Below the pieces are notes generated by a model. The model searched no databases and was not told the DNA's origin. It saw only the letters and a list, made by a program, of their open reading frames with translations. The position numbers and the translations under genes were made by a program. A stretch of DNA of 64,000 nt from Clostridiales bacterium (lineage in GTDB: Bacteria; Bacillota; Clostridia; Christensenellales; CAG-138). The DNA is taken from the NCBI GenBank assembly GCA_012838425.1, contig DUPG01000011.1, positions 1-64,000 of the forward strand, read 5' to 3'. Positions 1 to 8,440 of this stretch are shown piece after piece; the stretch's first letter is position 1; every line of letters starts with the position of its first letter.

Positions 1-270
1 ATATGCAAAGGGATCAGCAACAGTCTTTAATGTGTAGTCCCCATTTGTGGGAGTAATCTGCTTTATGTGTCTCGTTGCAAAAGACATACCGGACTTAATC
101 TTTTGATTGTCCCATAGCAATAGCCATTCCCGAATACCAACAGCGTTTACGATTCCTTTCTGCTTAGCAAACACTTTTGAATAGGCCGTTGCAGTAAAAT
201 CGACAGGATTATCATCAATTTCACTATTTACCGAAATTACAATGCGTTTGAACGAAATTGTGAGTAAATT
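1..270 (-). pseudogene. Unidentified coding fragment, truncated at both ends
   Basis: The minus strand is open from a TAA at 271-273 to the left window edge and encodes about 90 residues of protein-like composition (for example KRIVISVNSEIDDNPVDF and GIREWLLLWDNQ). No ATG, GTG or TTG lies in a usable place at its beginning, so the 5' end is missing, and the 3' end is outside the window. I do not recognise the family. It sits beside remnants of plasmid or ICE partition genes, so I infer that it is part of the same decayed mobile segment. A live gene with an unusual start cannot be excluded. Confidence 0.4.
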
Positions 271-433
271 TTAGGCACACTTATGCGAGATAAGAGAAGC
301 TCTGGGCAAAATTCGGTCCGTGTTTGTCGGGATAGTCTTTATTTATTTGAGCCTCTGACGTTCAGTTTGCATGAATTTTAAAGCAATGCAGGGGATGATC
401 TACTATAATAAAGTAAACACCCAACTTTTCGGA

Positions 434-459
434 GCGCCCCAAGCGGGTGCCCTTTTTTT
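434..459 (+). terminator. Possible rho-independent terminator
   Basis: GCGCCC and GGGTGC can pair (one G-T) around a short loop and are followed by CC and seven T. No intact gene precedes it on the plus strand, so it is probably left over from the mobile segment. Confidence 0.4.
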
Positions 460-594
460 GTTCACAAAATATTTACAAAATTCCTCGAAAAAAGTGCGAA
501 TTTTCTCCGCGTTTTTTATAACTGCAAAGTGAAAGGGTAAATAATCTTTCAAGTTCTTTGACAACTGAATACACATTCATCAGATACATTCCTT

Positions 595-944
595 GTGCTA
601 AGGGAAACCTCAAGCCGTGACTGTAGGTGCGCCATTACCCTTCCATTTAAGAAGGTGAGCGATAAAACTTATATAGCGAAAGCCGATTTGCTCTCGGTGG
701 TGGCGATGACAGGTGCAAGGGATATCATCGAGGCAATGCGCAGCGGTGTGGGGCAAAACATACGTATATTTGATACTGAAATACCGCATTCTGTCAGAGC
801 GGCTGAGTGCAGTGGGAAGGGCGTGAGCATTTTACCCACGATGCAAACGTAAAGGTGGCGAATGCTTATCGTGCATTGACAAAGGAGGCGGCGAAGCTTG
901 GCCGAGAGATCCAAAATCGATCTGGAGATGACAGGATACGATGA
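595..944 (+). pseudogene. ParA C-terminal remnant, frameshifted
   Basis: The frame from about 640 contains GQNIRIFDTEIPHSVRAAE and KGVSI, the C-terminal signature of ParA ATPases of conjugative elements and plasmids. It hits a stop at 850. One base earlier the other frame continues the same family text (VKVANAYRALTKEAAKLG) to the stop at 942-944, so a single T appears to be missing from the T run near 834. The Walker A and B regions are absent, so only the last third of a ParA survives. The first 20 or so codons do not look like ParA. Inference: remnant of an integrated element, not a working partition gene. Confidence 0.6.
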
Positions 945-1071
945 GTTATTCATGAATGACGAGGAGCGAAAAGAATGTACAATGTACTATGGCAGTACAC
1001 ACCCAGTGCAACAGGATGGCATACAGTTTTCAACTCCTCAAGTGATGTTTTTACAGTGCCACGAAGCGTAG
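898..1071 (+). pseudogene. ParB N-terminal remnant
   Basis: A TTG codon at 898, spaced correctly after an AAAGGAGG site inside the ParA remnant, opens a 57-codon frame. Its first 25 residues (KIDLEMTGYDELFMNDEER) resemble the N-terminus of ParB-like proteins encoded directly after ParA in Clostridia integrative elements. After about residue 27 the similarity stops and no ParB nuclease-like or HTH region follows. It overlaps the ParA remnant in the order expected for parA-parB. Identification rests on a short stretch and on gene order. Confidence 0.5.
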
Positions 1072-1129
1072 CAAGGTGGAACTGGTTTCATGGCATGCGC
1101 CTGATTTTTCAGTTCAATAGAAGCTTGCT

Positions 1130-1620
1130 TTACACTGAATGAAGATGCCCTTCGGGCAAATGAAGACGCCTGTGGGCAAATGAAGACACGCTTGCGCCTG
1201 AATGAGGATAAACAAGCGTAGGCGCGCATTGCGCGTCCGCAATTTATGGAGAAAGTAAGCGACACCTCGCCCGAATTAAGGCACGCTGCGCCCGAATGAA
1301 TACGGCGACAAGCTGCCGAATGGAGAATTCGCTTGTGAATAATGAAATTATACGGATAAGAAATGATGGTTTTGGATTTCCCGTTTTCTTTGCACATAAC
1401 TAAGAAATTGGTGTTTGCATATCATTGAGGGTTAAATTTGATTTCTGTGGACAAAGAAAGAGATATATAATATAGCATAATTCAGGGTCATAATCATACA
1501 AATTTCGAAAGCAGACGCGCAATGCGTGCCCATGCAATATTATTTGTCGTTCGGGCGCAGTTCATCTTCATTCAACAGCTTTGCAGTTGTCGTCATTCGG
1601 CGGTAAGGCCGCTGTCTTTA
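1130..1620. repeat. Interspersed hairpin-repeat cluster (GAATGAAGAC family)
   Basis: Between the mobile-element remnants and gcvT the sequence consists of small palindromes such as GCCCTTCGGGC separated by linkers of the type AATGAAGA(C/T). After about 1550 the same units appear in the opposite orientation (TTCATTC linkers). It also holds the companion motif GACGCGCAATGCGTGCCC near 1515. I see no gene here. An open frame on the minus strand (1038-1397) is only a translation of the repeats. Confidence 0.6.
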
Positions 1621-1623
1621 TGC

Positions 1624-1652
1624 TTTACATAATAGAAATTAAGTAATATAAT
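1624..1652 (+). promoter_or_regulatory. Sigma-A promoter of the gcv operon
   Basis: TTTACA (1624-1629) and TATAAT (1647-1652) are separated by 17 bp and lie 44 bp before gcvT. No glycine riboswitch is visible between this promoter and the start codon; the leader is only about 35 nt. Confidence 0.75.
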
Positions 1653-1695
1653 AACAAGCAGTGCTTAGGCATCAGAATTCGCTTAGGAGGGCAAA

Positions 1696-2775
1696 ATGGA
1701 CTCATTGAAGAAGACTCCGCTGTATGACACTCATGTAAAATTAGGCGGAAAGATGGTTGATTTCGGCGGCTGGGCATTACCCGTTCAGTACAGCTCTATT
1801 TTAGAGGAGCACAAGGCGGTTCGCGAAAGAGCAGGGCTGTTCGACGTATCGCATATGGGCGAAATATTCGTAGAGGGCAAGGACGCGTTTTCTTTCCTGC
1901 AACACATGGTTACAAATGATTTGACAAGCATGACCGAAAACCGCTGCCGCTATTCGCCTATGTGCTATGAGAACGGCGGAACGGTTGACGATATTCTCGT
2001 ATATAAGTTCTCAGATACGCGCTACCTGCTGGTTGTAAACGCAAGCAATACGGATAAGGATTACGAGTGGCTGGTTAAGAATTCAGCCGGCTTTGATGTA
2101 AAATTAGAAAATCAATCGGCTTCATGGGCGCAGCTGGCATTGCAGGGTCCTAAGTTCATGGAAGTCTTAAATAAGTTGAATGTTGAGGGCGAAATTCCCG
2201 CTAAGAATTATACATTTAACCCCGAAATCAAGCTGAATTCGGTTCCCTGCCTGGTTTCGCGCACGGGCTACACAGGTGAGGACGGCGTAGAGATTTACTG
2301 CAAGGCCGAATACGGTGAGAGGATTCACGAAATGCTTATGGAAGCAGGCAAGGATATAGGTATGCTGCCCTGCGGACTTGGCGCAAGGGATACATTGAGA
2401 TTCGAAGCCTCAATGCCGCTTTACGGGCATGAGATTACCGCGGATATTACTCCTAAGGAAGCCGGCTTGGGCTTTGCAATAAAGCTGAATAAAGAGGAGT
2501 TCATAGGTAAGGAAGCGTTGATGGAAGAACCTAAGCGCGTTCGCATAGGCTTGAAGCTCATAGACAAGGGAATAGCAAGAGAGCATTACGATGTATATGT
2601 TGGCGATAAGCTGGTAGGCTTTACTACATCAGGCGGCATTGCTCCCACGGTAGGCGGCAATCTCGCTATGGCGCTTGTATGCACCTGCGTAAAGGACGAG
2701 CAGATATTCGAAATAGAGGTTCGCAACAAGCGCTTGAAGGCGGAAAAGGTCGCGCTGCCTTTTTATAAGAGATAA
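1696..2775 (+). CDS. gcvT: Glycine cleavage system T protein (aminomethyltransferase)
   Basis: The T protein takes the aminomethyl group from lipoyl-H protein and gives methylene-tetrahydrofolate plus ammonia. The 359-residue product has normal family length and matches from the N-terminus (TPLYDTHVKLGGKMVDFGGW, then LFDVSHMGE) through the folate-binding region (SRTGYTGEDGVEIY) to the C-terminal barrel (GFTTSGGIAPTVGGNLAMA). GGAGG sits 6 bp before the ATG. It is the first gene of gcvT-gcvH-gcvPA-gcvPB, directly behind a good sigma-A promoter. A 290-bp repeat-filled gap separates it from gcvH, which is unusual for this operon. Confidence 0.97.
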   Translation: MDSLKKTPLYDTHVKLGGKMVDFGGWALPVQYSSILEEHKAVRERAGLFDVSHMGEIFVEGKDAFSFLQHMVTNDLTSMTENRCRYSPMCYENGGTVDDILVYKFSDTRYLLVVNASNTDKDYEWLVKNSAGFDVKLENQSASWAQLALQGPKFMEVLNKLNVEGEIPAKNYTFNPEIKLNSVPCLVSRTGYTGEDGVEIYCKAEYGERIHEMLMEAGKDIGMLPCGLGARDTLRFEASMPLYGHEITADITPKEAGLGFAIKLNKEEFIGKEALMEEPKRVRIGLKLIDKGIAREHYDVYVGDKLVGFTTSGGIAPTVGGNLAMALVCTCVKDEQIFEIEVRNKRLKAEKVALPFYKR

Positions 2776-3050
2776 GCGCGTTCGCTTTTTTTGAAAGAAA
2801 AGTAACAAAAGAACCATGCGCTATGCGCGAATGAAATATTGCTGCGCAACATGAAAACGGCAACGAGTTGCTGAATGAAAACAGCTTCATGCTTTGCATG
2901 AAATTCAGCTACTCACGAAGTGAGCAATTTAGCTTGCCGAAGGCAGATTCGGCTGAAAGCGACAGCTTTCGATTTAGCTGTTCGCCTTGATTTTGCAGTA
3001 AGCCTTGCAAACAATTTAGCTTATATAACGCGCAAGCGTTAAATAAAAAA
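2776..3050. repeat. Hairpin-repeat cluster between gcvT and gcvH
   Basis: The gap starts with a decayed copy of the TTTCTTTGAAAGAAAAG module. It continues with ATGAAATATT-type and AATTTAGC-type linkers alternating with palindromes such as TGCTGCGCA and TTGCCGAAGGCA. It splits the gcv operon. I see no terminator with a T tract and no promoter that I would trust. Confidence 0.55.
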
Positions 3051-3066
3051 CATGGAGGTTTATTTT

Positions 3067-3444
3067 ATGACACCTACTGACCGCAAATACACAAAGGAGC
3101 ATGAATGGCTGCTCATCGAAGGCAATACCGTTAAAATCGGCATAACCGACCATGCTCAGGAAGCGTTGGGCGAGATAGTGTTCGTTGAGCTGCCGGGCGT
3201 TGGCGACGAGTTCGAGATTGGCGACTCCTTCGCTACGGTTGAGAGCGTAAAGGCGGCGTCAAGCATCTACACAGCCGCTAAGGGCAAGGTAATCGAGATA
3301 AACGAGAAATTAGACGCAGAACCCGAAGCAATAAACCAGGACGCTTACGCAAACTACTTGGTAGTTATGGAGTTTTCCGAAATCGACGAATCCCAGCTTA
3401 TGAGTGCCGCCGAATACGACGAGTTTGTAAAGTCGGAGGAATAA
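3067..3444 (+). CDS. gcvH: Glycine cleavage system H protein
   Basis: The lipoyl carrier of the glycine cleavage complex shuttles the aminomethyl intermediate between P, T and L proteins. The 125-residue product has the H-protein fold signature KYTKEHEWL near the start and the lipoylation site ATVESVKAAS, in which the Lys of ESVKA receives lipoate. I chose the ATG at 3067 rather than the upstream ATG at 3052, because the GGAGG at 3053-3057 overlaps the latter and is correctly spaced for the former. It ends one base before gcvPA. No lipoate ligase or dihydrolipoyl dehydrogenase gene is in the window. Confidence 0.96.
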   Translation: MTPTDRKYTKEHEWLLIEGNTVKIGITDHAQEALGEIVFVELPGVGDEFEIGDSFATVESVKAASSIYTAAKGKVIEINEKLDAEPEAINQDAYANYLVVMEFSEIDESQLMSAAEYDEFVKSEE

Positions 3445-3445
3445 A

Positions 3446-4795
3446 ATGAAAAGCTATGTTCCCCACACGGAGAACGAGCGTCGGGAAATGCTTGAAAGCA
3501 TCGGTGTTAAATCGATAGACGAGCTTTTTTCAGACGTTCCCGCTTCGCTATTGCTTAAAAGAAGGCTGAACATAGGCGAAGGCATGAGCGAGGTTGAAAT
3601 CCGTAAAGCTTTCTTAGAGCTTGTAAACAAAAACAGAACAGACCTAAAGGTTTTCAGAGGCGCGGGGGCGTATAACCACTATATTCCCTCACTGGTGCTT
3701 GAGCTATCCGCGCGCAGCGAGCTATATACGGCGTACACTCCCTATCAGGCAGAGATGAGCCAAGGCATGCTGCAAGCGATATTCGAGTATCAGACATTCA
3801 TTTGCAGATTAACCGGGCTTGATGTTTCAAACGCCTCCGTATATGACGGCGCGACCGCTGCGGCGGAAGCTATGGTTATGATGCTGAACGCCACGCGCAA
3901 GAAGAAGCTGCTTCTAAGCGCAGGCCTGCACCCCGAAGTAATCGAAACAGTAAAAACCTATGCGCACAGCATAGGAGTTGAAATAGTCGTCGTTCCGCTA
4001 AACGAAAAGGGCATGACGGATATTGCGCAATTAAAGGCGAACGCAGAGGGCTTTGCGGGGCTTATAGCGCAGAACCCCAACTTCTTCGGCGTAATAGAGG
4101 ATATGAAGGCATTGGCGGACTGTGCGCATGAGTTAGGCGGCCTGTTCACAGCGTATGTGAACCCGATTGCCTTGGGAATGCTGAAGCGTCCTGCCGATTA
4201 CGGCGCGGACATAGCGATAGGCGACGGACAGCCGCTTGGAGTGCCCATGTCGTTCGGAGGCCCGTACTTCGGATTCATGGCTTGCACCAACAAGCTTATA
4301 CGCAACCTTCCCGGCAGAATTGCGGGGCAGACGGAGGACGCGGAGGGCAACAGAGCATTCGTTCTGACCTTGCAGGCGAGAGAACAGCATATAAGACGCG
4401 ACAAGGCGTCAAGCAATATATGCTCCAACCAAATGCTTTGCGCTATTATGGCAAGTATCTATATGGCTGTTATGGGTAAGCACGGCATAAAAGAGGTAGC
4501 CGAGCAATGCTTGCAGAAGGCGCATTATTTGGCGGACGGCTTAACTCAAATCAAGGGCTTTAAGCTGCGCTATGCTTCACCCTTCTTCCATGAATTCGTA
4601 ACAGATTGCGAATATGACGCTGAAAAGCTGAACGACGCGCTTAAAGCAAAGGGCTTTATGGGCGGCTTGCCCTTGGGCAGAGTGATAAAGGGCGAGCATG
4701 GTATGCTGTGGTGCGTTACAGAGATGAACAGCAGGCAGGATATAGACGACTTGATTTGCGCTGTTGAGTCAATAGTTAAGGAGGGATTGGCATGA
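3446..4795 (+). CDS. gcvPA: Glycine dehydrogenase (decarboxylating) subunit 1
   Basis: This is the N-terminal half of the two-subunit P protein, which with GcvPB decarboxylates glycine using PLP. Length (449 residues) is typical. It opens with [19 protein letters not shown] and carries the family segments [27 protein letters not shown] and [19 protein letters not shown]. Start at 3446 follows the gcvH stop by one base, and the SD lies within the end of gcvH. The stop overlaps the gcvPB start in ATGA, which implies translational coupling of the two subunits. Confidence 0.96.
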   Translation: MKSYVPHTENERREMLESIGVKSIDELFSDVPASLLLKRRLNIGEGMSEVEIRKAFLELVNKNRTDLKVFRGAGAYNHYIPSLVLELSARSELYTAYTPYQAEMSQGMLQAIFEYQTFICRLTGLDVSNASVYDGATAAAEAMVMMLNATRKKKLLLSAGLHPEVIETVKTYAHSIGVEIVVVPLNEKGMTDIAQLKANAEGFAGLIAQNPNFFGVIEDMKALADCAHELGGLFTAYVNPIALGMLKRPADYGADIAIGDGQPLGVPMSFGGPYFGFMACTNKLIRNLPGRIAGQTEDAEGNRAFVLTLQAREQHIRRDKASSNICSNQMLCAIMASIYMAVMGKHGIKEVAEQCLQKAHYLADGLTQIKGFKLRYASPFFHEFVTDCEYDAEKLNDALKAKGFMGGLPLGRVIKGEHGMLWCVTEMNSRQDIDDLICAVESIVKEGLA

Positions 4796-6237
4796 GAAAA
4801 GAGTATAATCTGATATTCGAGCGTTCTATTGAGGGGCATAGGGCGTATGATTTGCCCAATATAGATGTTCCTGTGCTTGATTCGCTTATACCCTCCGAAT
4901 ATTTAAGCGAAACGGATATTCCCCTGCCCGAGCTGGCGGAAATAGATGTTGTTCGCCACTACACCAACCTTTCAAGGCGTAATTTCGGCGTTGACAACGG
5001 CTTTTACCCCTTAGGCTCTTGCACAATGAAGTATAATCCCAAAATCAACGAGGAAACCGCTAAGCTGTTTAATAACATTCACCCCTACGCAGATCAGGAC
5101 TGCGTGCAGGGCGCATTGCATATTATGGCGCACACAGCCGAAATGTTAGCCGAAATAGCTGGCATGGACGCCTGCTGCTTGCAGCCTGCCGCGGGCGCGC
5201 ATGGCGAGCTTACGGGAATTATGCTTATTAAGGCGTATCACGAGTCGCGCAACGACTTTGACAGGAAGATAATAATAGTTCCCGACGCGGCGCATGGCAC
5301 AAACCCCGCAACTGCGGCAATGGCAGGCTATAAAATAAAGGAGATAAAGAGCGCGGCCGACGGTGGCATAGACTTAGACGCGCTCAGGGCGGCGGTAGGT
5401 CCCGACACAGCAGGCTTGATGCTTACGAATCCCTCCACTTTGGGCTTGTTCGAGAAGAACATAATAGAGGTAGCAAGGATTGTTCACGACGCAGGCGGAC
5501 TTTTATACTATGACGGCGCGAACCTGAACGCTGTCATGGGCATAGTTCGCCCCGGCGATATGGGCTTTGATGTTATGCACATTAACTTGCATAAAACCTT
5601 CTCAACACCACATGGCGGCGGCGGTCCGGGCTCCGGTCCCGTGGCTGTGAAGGAGAAGCTGATACCCTTCCTGCCCAAGCCCGTAGTAAAGCGCACCGAA
5701 AACGGTTATGTGCTGGACTATGACAGACCGCAGTCGATAGGCAGGGTTAAGAATTTCTACGGTAATTTCTCCGTAATTGTTCGCGCATATACATACCTGC
5801 TTTCATTAGGCGCTGACGGTATTCGCGAGGCAGCCGAGAACGCTGTGCTTAATGCTAATTACATTCGCAGCAAGCTTCGCGGCGTATATGACATTCCGTA
5901 CGACAGAATATGTATGCACGAGTTTGTCGCAACGCCTAACGAGAAGATGAGGGCGAACCATGTTACGACTATGGATGTAGCAAAGTCGCTCATAGACAGG
6001 GGCTATCATCCGCCGACAATATACTTCCCGCTTATTGTTCATGAAGCTATGATGATAGAGCCGACCGAAACAGAGAGCAAGGCGACTTTAGACGCGTTCA
6101 TAGAGGTTATGAAGCAGCTTGCGCACGAGGGCGAAACCAACCCCGAAGCGCTGCATAACGCTCCCGTAACCACACCCATAGGCAGACCTGACGATGTAAA
6201 GGCAGCAAGAATGCCAATAGTCAAGTTCTGCGAGTGA
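4792..6237 (+). CDS. gcvPB: Glycine dehydrogenase (decarboxylating) subunit 2
   Basis: The PLP-bearing subunit of the two-gene P protein, 481 residues, normal length. The PLP lysine is in [16 protein letters not shown], with the glycine-rich loop directly after it. Other conserved stretches are [13 protein letters not shown] and [12 protein letters not shown]. It overlaps gcvPA by four bases. Split GcvPA/GcvPB is the arrangement usual in Bacillota, while many other bacteria have one fused chain. The gene ends at the edge of a large repeat field. Confidence 0.97.
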   Translation: MRKEYNLIFERSIEGHRAYDLPNIDVPVLDSLIPSEYLSETDIPLPELAEIDVVRHYTNLSRRNFGVDNGFYPLGSCTMKYNPKINEETAKLFNNIHPYADQDCVQGALHIMAHTAEMLAEIAGMDACCLQPAAGAHGELTGIMLIKAYHESRNDFDRKIIIVPDAAHGTNPATAAMAGYKIKEIKSAADGGIDLDALRAAVGPDTAGLMLTNPSTLGLFEKNIIEVARIVHDAGGLLYYDGANLNAVMGIVRPGDMGFDVMHINLHKTFSTPHGGGGPGSGPVAVKEKLIPFLPKPVVKRTENGYVLDYDRPQSIGRVKNFYGNFSVIVRAYTYLLSLGADGIREAAENAVLNANYIRSKLRGVYDIPYDRICMHEFVATPNEKMRANHVTTMDVAKSLIDRGYHPPTIYFPLIVHEAMMIEPTETESKATLDAFIEVMKQLAHEGETNPEALHNAPVTTPIGRPDDVKAARMPIVKFCE

Positions 6238-6240
6238 TAA

Positions 6241-6600
6241 GTGGGGCGCTGCCCCATACCCCGCTGCTTTTCTTTGGAAGAAAAGCAGCAAAATAACAAG
6301 CTGTTCAATAATAAATGCAGGGCGAGTTGCTTCCCCTGCATTTTGATTGTATTGGCTTTCTCTTTTAGGGCGCTACGCCATATCCCATTACTTTTCTTGA
6401 AAAAAAAGCAGCAAAAGAACAAGCTGTTATTTACAGCGTTGCGCAGCAGCATTAAGCTATTTGCGCAGCAAATAATTTAGCTGTTCGCGCAGCGAGAAAT
6501 TTAGCATTGCGTAAGCAATATTTAGCTGTTCGCGCAGCGAATAATTCAGCTGTTTAATAGCAAATGCAGGGCGAGTTGCTTCCCCTGCATTTTGTTTGAT
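6241..6600. repeat. Hairpin-repeat field with two TTTTCTTGAAAAAAAAG-type modules
   Basis: Two copies of the module that reads GCTGCTTTTCTTTGGAAGAAAAGCAGC, then A-rich sequence and AACAAGCTG, lie about 120 bp apart. They are followed by AATTTAGC linkers alternating with palindromes such as TTCGCGCAGCGAA. The phrase AATGCAGGGCGAGTTGCTTCCCCTGCATT occurs twice (about 6315 and 6563), each a long imperfect hairpin ending in T-rich sequence; the first may terminate the gcv transcript. No gene is seen. Confidence 0.55.
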
Positions 6601-6771
6601 AACTATTTACTTCATTTACGCATTGTATATTTGTTGTTTTCCGCACAAAATCGAACGCGCAATGCGTGCCCCTGCAATAGTTCTTCAATCGGGTTTTATA
6701 ACAAGACCATTTTATGTTGCGCGTGAGGCAATATTACATTGCGCAAGCATGTATGCTGCGACACACCTAAC

Positions 6772-7164
6772 AGGATATTTCATTCACGCGCAGCGTGTCT
6801 TCATTCGCTCCGAAGGAGCGTCTTCATTCGGGCTGTGCCCGTCTTCATGTCCGTAGGACAATCAATGTCCCCATTTTGCGCGTGCAAACACGCATGAAGA
6901 CAGCGGCTTTGCCGCTGAATGAAGATGCCTGCGGCAAATGAAGACAACAGCAAAGCTGTTGAATGAAGACGCCTTCGACGAATGACAATAACCGGAAGCT
7001 GCTACGCGTAGAAAATGCAGTTTAATAAGTCAGGTTGCGGAGCAATGGTTTATTCTCGATAGGATATTTCATTCACGCGCAGCGTGTCTTCATTCGCTCC
7101 GAAGGAGCGTCTTCATTCGGGCTGTGCCCGTCTTCATGTCCGTAGGACAATCAATGTCCCCATT
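6772..7164. repeat. Hairpin array with an exact 104-bp direct repeat
   Basis: Positions 6772-6875 and 7061-7164 are identical over 104 bp. Each copy is a row of small perfect palindromes with 3-nt loops (CACGC-GCA-GCGTG, CGCTCC-GAA-GGAGCG, CGGGC-TGT-GCCCG, GTCC-GTA-GGAC) joined by the linker GTCTTCATTC. Between the copies the same kind of array runs in the opposite orientation, with stems AGCGGC-TTT-GCCGCT, TGCC-TGC-GGCA and AACAGC-AAA-GCTGTT joined by GAATGAAGAC. The right copy overlaps the end of the DUF3892 gene. No gene is supported between 6238 and 7150. Confidence 0.85.
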
Positions 7165-7462
7165 CCTCCGGCGCGGGTATTGACGGCAGATTGCTTAAAT
7201 TATTGCTCTCCGTGCCGTCGGGCAGCGATTTTAGGTATTCCGTGCCGCGCCTTTCCGATATTCCTACGCCTGCAATATCGCCGTTCTTGGCGGCCTGTAT
7301 GGCTTCGTCCTTCGTCAATATTCTGCCGTCTGAAAGCTGGTAGCCTATCACGCGGCCGTTATCCTTTACTAACGCCGTTATTGTTTTCGCGTCGTCATTC
7401 GCTATGGGAAGCTGGCTCAACGCCGCATAGGGTAAATCCTGCCTGCCTTTCTGAATGCTCAT
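7151..7462 (-). CDS. DUF3892 family small protein
   Basis: The 103-residue product resembles the DUF3892 family of small Bacillota proteins, with VKDNGRVIGYQLSDGRILTKDEA, AAKNGDIAGVGI, a GTEYLKSLPDG segment and NLSNLP near the end. The function of the family is not known. AGGAGG lies 6-7 bp before the ATG. The gene is transcribed divergently from the SDR gene. Its last four codons and stop (EEWGH, TGA) lie inside the 104-bp repeat at 7061-7164, so the present C-terminus is repeat-derived. Confidence 0.75.
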   Translation of the reverse strand: MSIQKGRQDLPYAALSQLPIANDDAKTITALVKDNGRVIGYQLSDGRILTKDEAIQAAKNGDIAGVGISERRGTEYLKSLPDGTESNNLSNLPSIPAPEEWGH

Positions 7463-7588
7463 ATTATTCCCTCCTCATTTTTTACTGTTAGCGTTTGCGG
7501 AAAATAAAAAAGCTATTCATGGCGTGAATATTAACCGTGCTTATTGGCGAAAGCTATAATACGCAAATTACCGAAAGGAGAGCAGAAT

Positions 7589-8440
7589 ATGACTAATACA
7601 TTTCCGCCGCAGCACCAGCCGCAGCACCCGGGCAATCAGGAGCGCATGAACCCCAAGCCCGTAACATACGATGACAGCTACATAGGCACTAATAAGCTAA
7701 AAGACATGGTAGCCATAGTTACAGGCGGCGACAGCGGCATAGGGCAGGCGATTGCCATTATATACGCAAAGGAGGGTGCTAACATTGTTGTTCCGTACTT
7801 CACAGAGTCGGGCGACGCGAATGAAACCGCCCGTATAGTTCAGCAAACGGGCAGGCGCTGCGTACTTGTTAAGTGCGATTTAAGGCAGGAGCAATCGGCG
7901 CGAGAGGTAGTTGATACGACTTTGCGCGAATTCGGCAAAATTGATATTTTGGTGAACAATATAGCTGTGCAGTATCCCCAAAACAGCATAGAGGATATTA
8001 CGGCAGAACAGCTTGACAACACGTTCAAGACCAACATTTACAGCTATTTCTTTATGACAAAGGCGGTATTGCCGCACTTGAAGGCAGGCTCGGCGATTAT
8101 AAACACCACATCTGTTACGGCGTACAAGGGCAGTACGGACTTAATAGACTATTCGGCGACCAAGGGCGCGATAGTGTCATTCACAAGGTCATTGTCGCTT
8201 TCGTTGGCTCAGCGAGAGATTCGTGTGAACGCAGTAGCGCCCGGACCTGTATGGACTCCTCTGATACCTTCAAGCTTTTCACCAGAGAAGGTAGAGCAGT
8301 TCGGCAGCGATGTTCCCATGCAGAGAGCCGCACAGCCGGTTGAGATTGCCCCCGCGTATGTATATCTTGCTTCAAAGGATTCGTCATTCGTTACAGGGCA
8401 GGTAATGCACTTAAACGGAGGAGTTATAACGGAGAGCTGA
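7589..8440 (+). CDS. SDR-family oxidoreductase, general stress protein 39 type
   Basis: A 283-residue short-chain dehydrogenase. Visible features are the NAD(P)-binding TGGDSGIGQAIA, NNIAVQYPQ in place of the usual NNAG, and the catalytic Tyr and Lys in YSATKGAIVSFTRSL. The Pro/Gln-rich N-terminus (PPQHQPQHPGNQERMNPKP) is typical of the YdaD/YhdF subgroup, whose Bacillus members belong to the general stress regulon. The substrate is not known. I chose ATG 7589, after GAAAGGAG, over the ATG at 7544 that has no ribosome site. Its stop overlaps the next start by one base, so the genes are coupled. Confidence 0.9.
   Translation: MTNTFPPQHQPQHPGNQERMNPKPVTYDDSYIGTNKLKDMVAIVTGGDSGIGQAIAIIYAKEGANIVVPYFTESGDANETARIVQQTGRRCVLVKCDLRQEQSAREVVDTTLREFGKIDILVNNIAVQYPQNSIEDITAEQLDNTFKTNIYSYFFMTKAVLPHLKAGSAIINTTSVTAYKGSTDLIDYSATKGAIVSFTRSLSLSLAQREIRVNAVAPGPVWTPLIPSSFSPEKVEQFGSDVPMQRAAQPVEIAPAYVYLASKDSSFVTGQVMHLNGGVITES

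Noticed and set aside
1038..1397. 119-codon minus frame
   Set aside because: Made almost entirely of hairpin repeat sequence, no ribosome site.
1440..1695. Glycine riboswitch before gcvT
   Set aside because: No aptamer-like sequence is present; only hairpin repeats and a short leader after the promoter.
6772..7164. CRISPR array
   Set aside because: Repeats are about 10 bp, the variable parts are self-complementary rather than unique spacers, and no cas gene is present.
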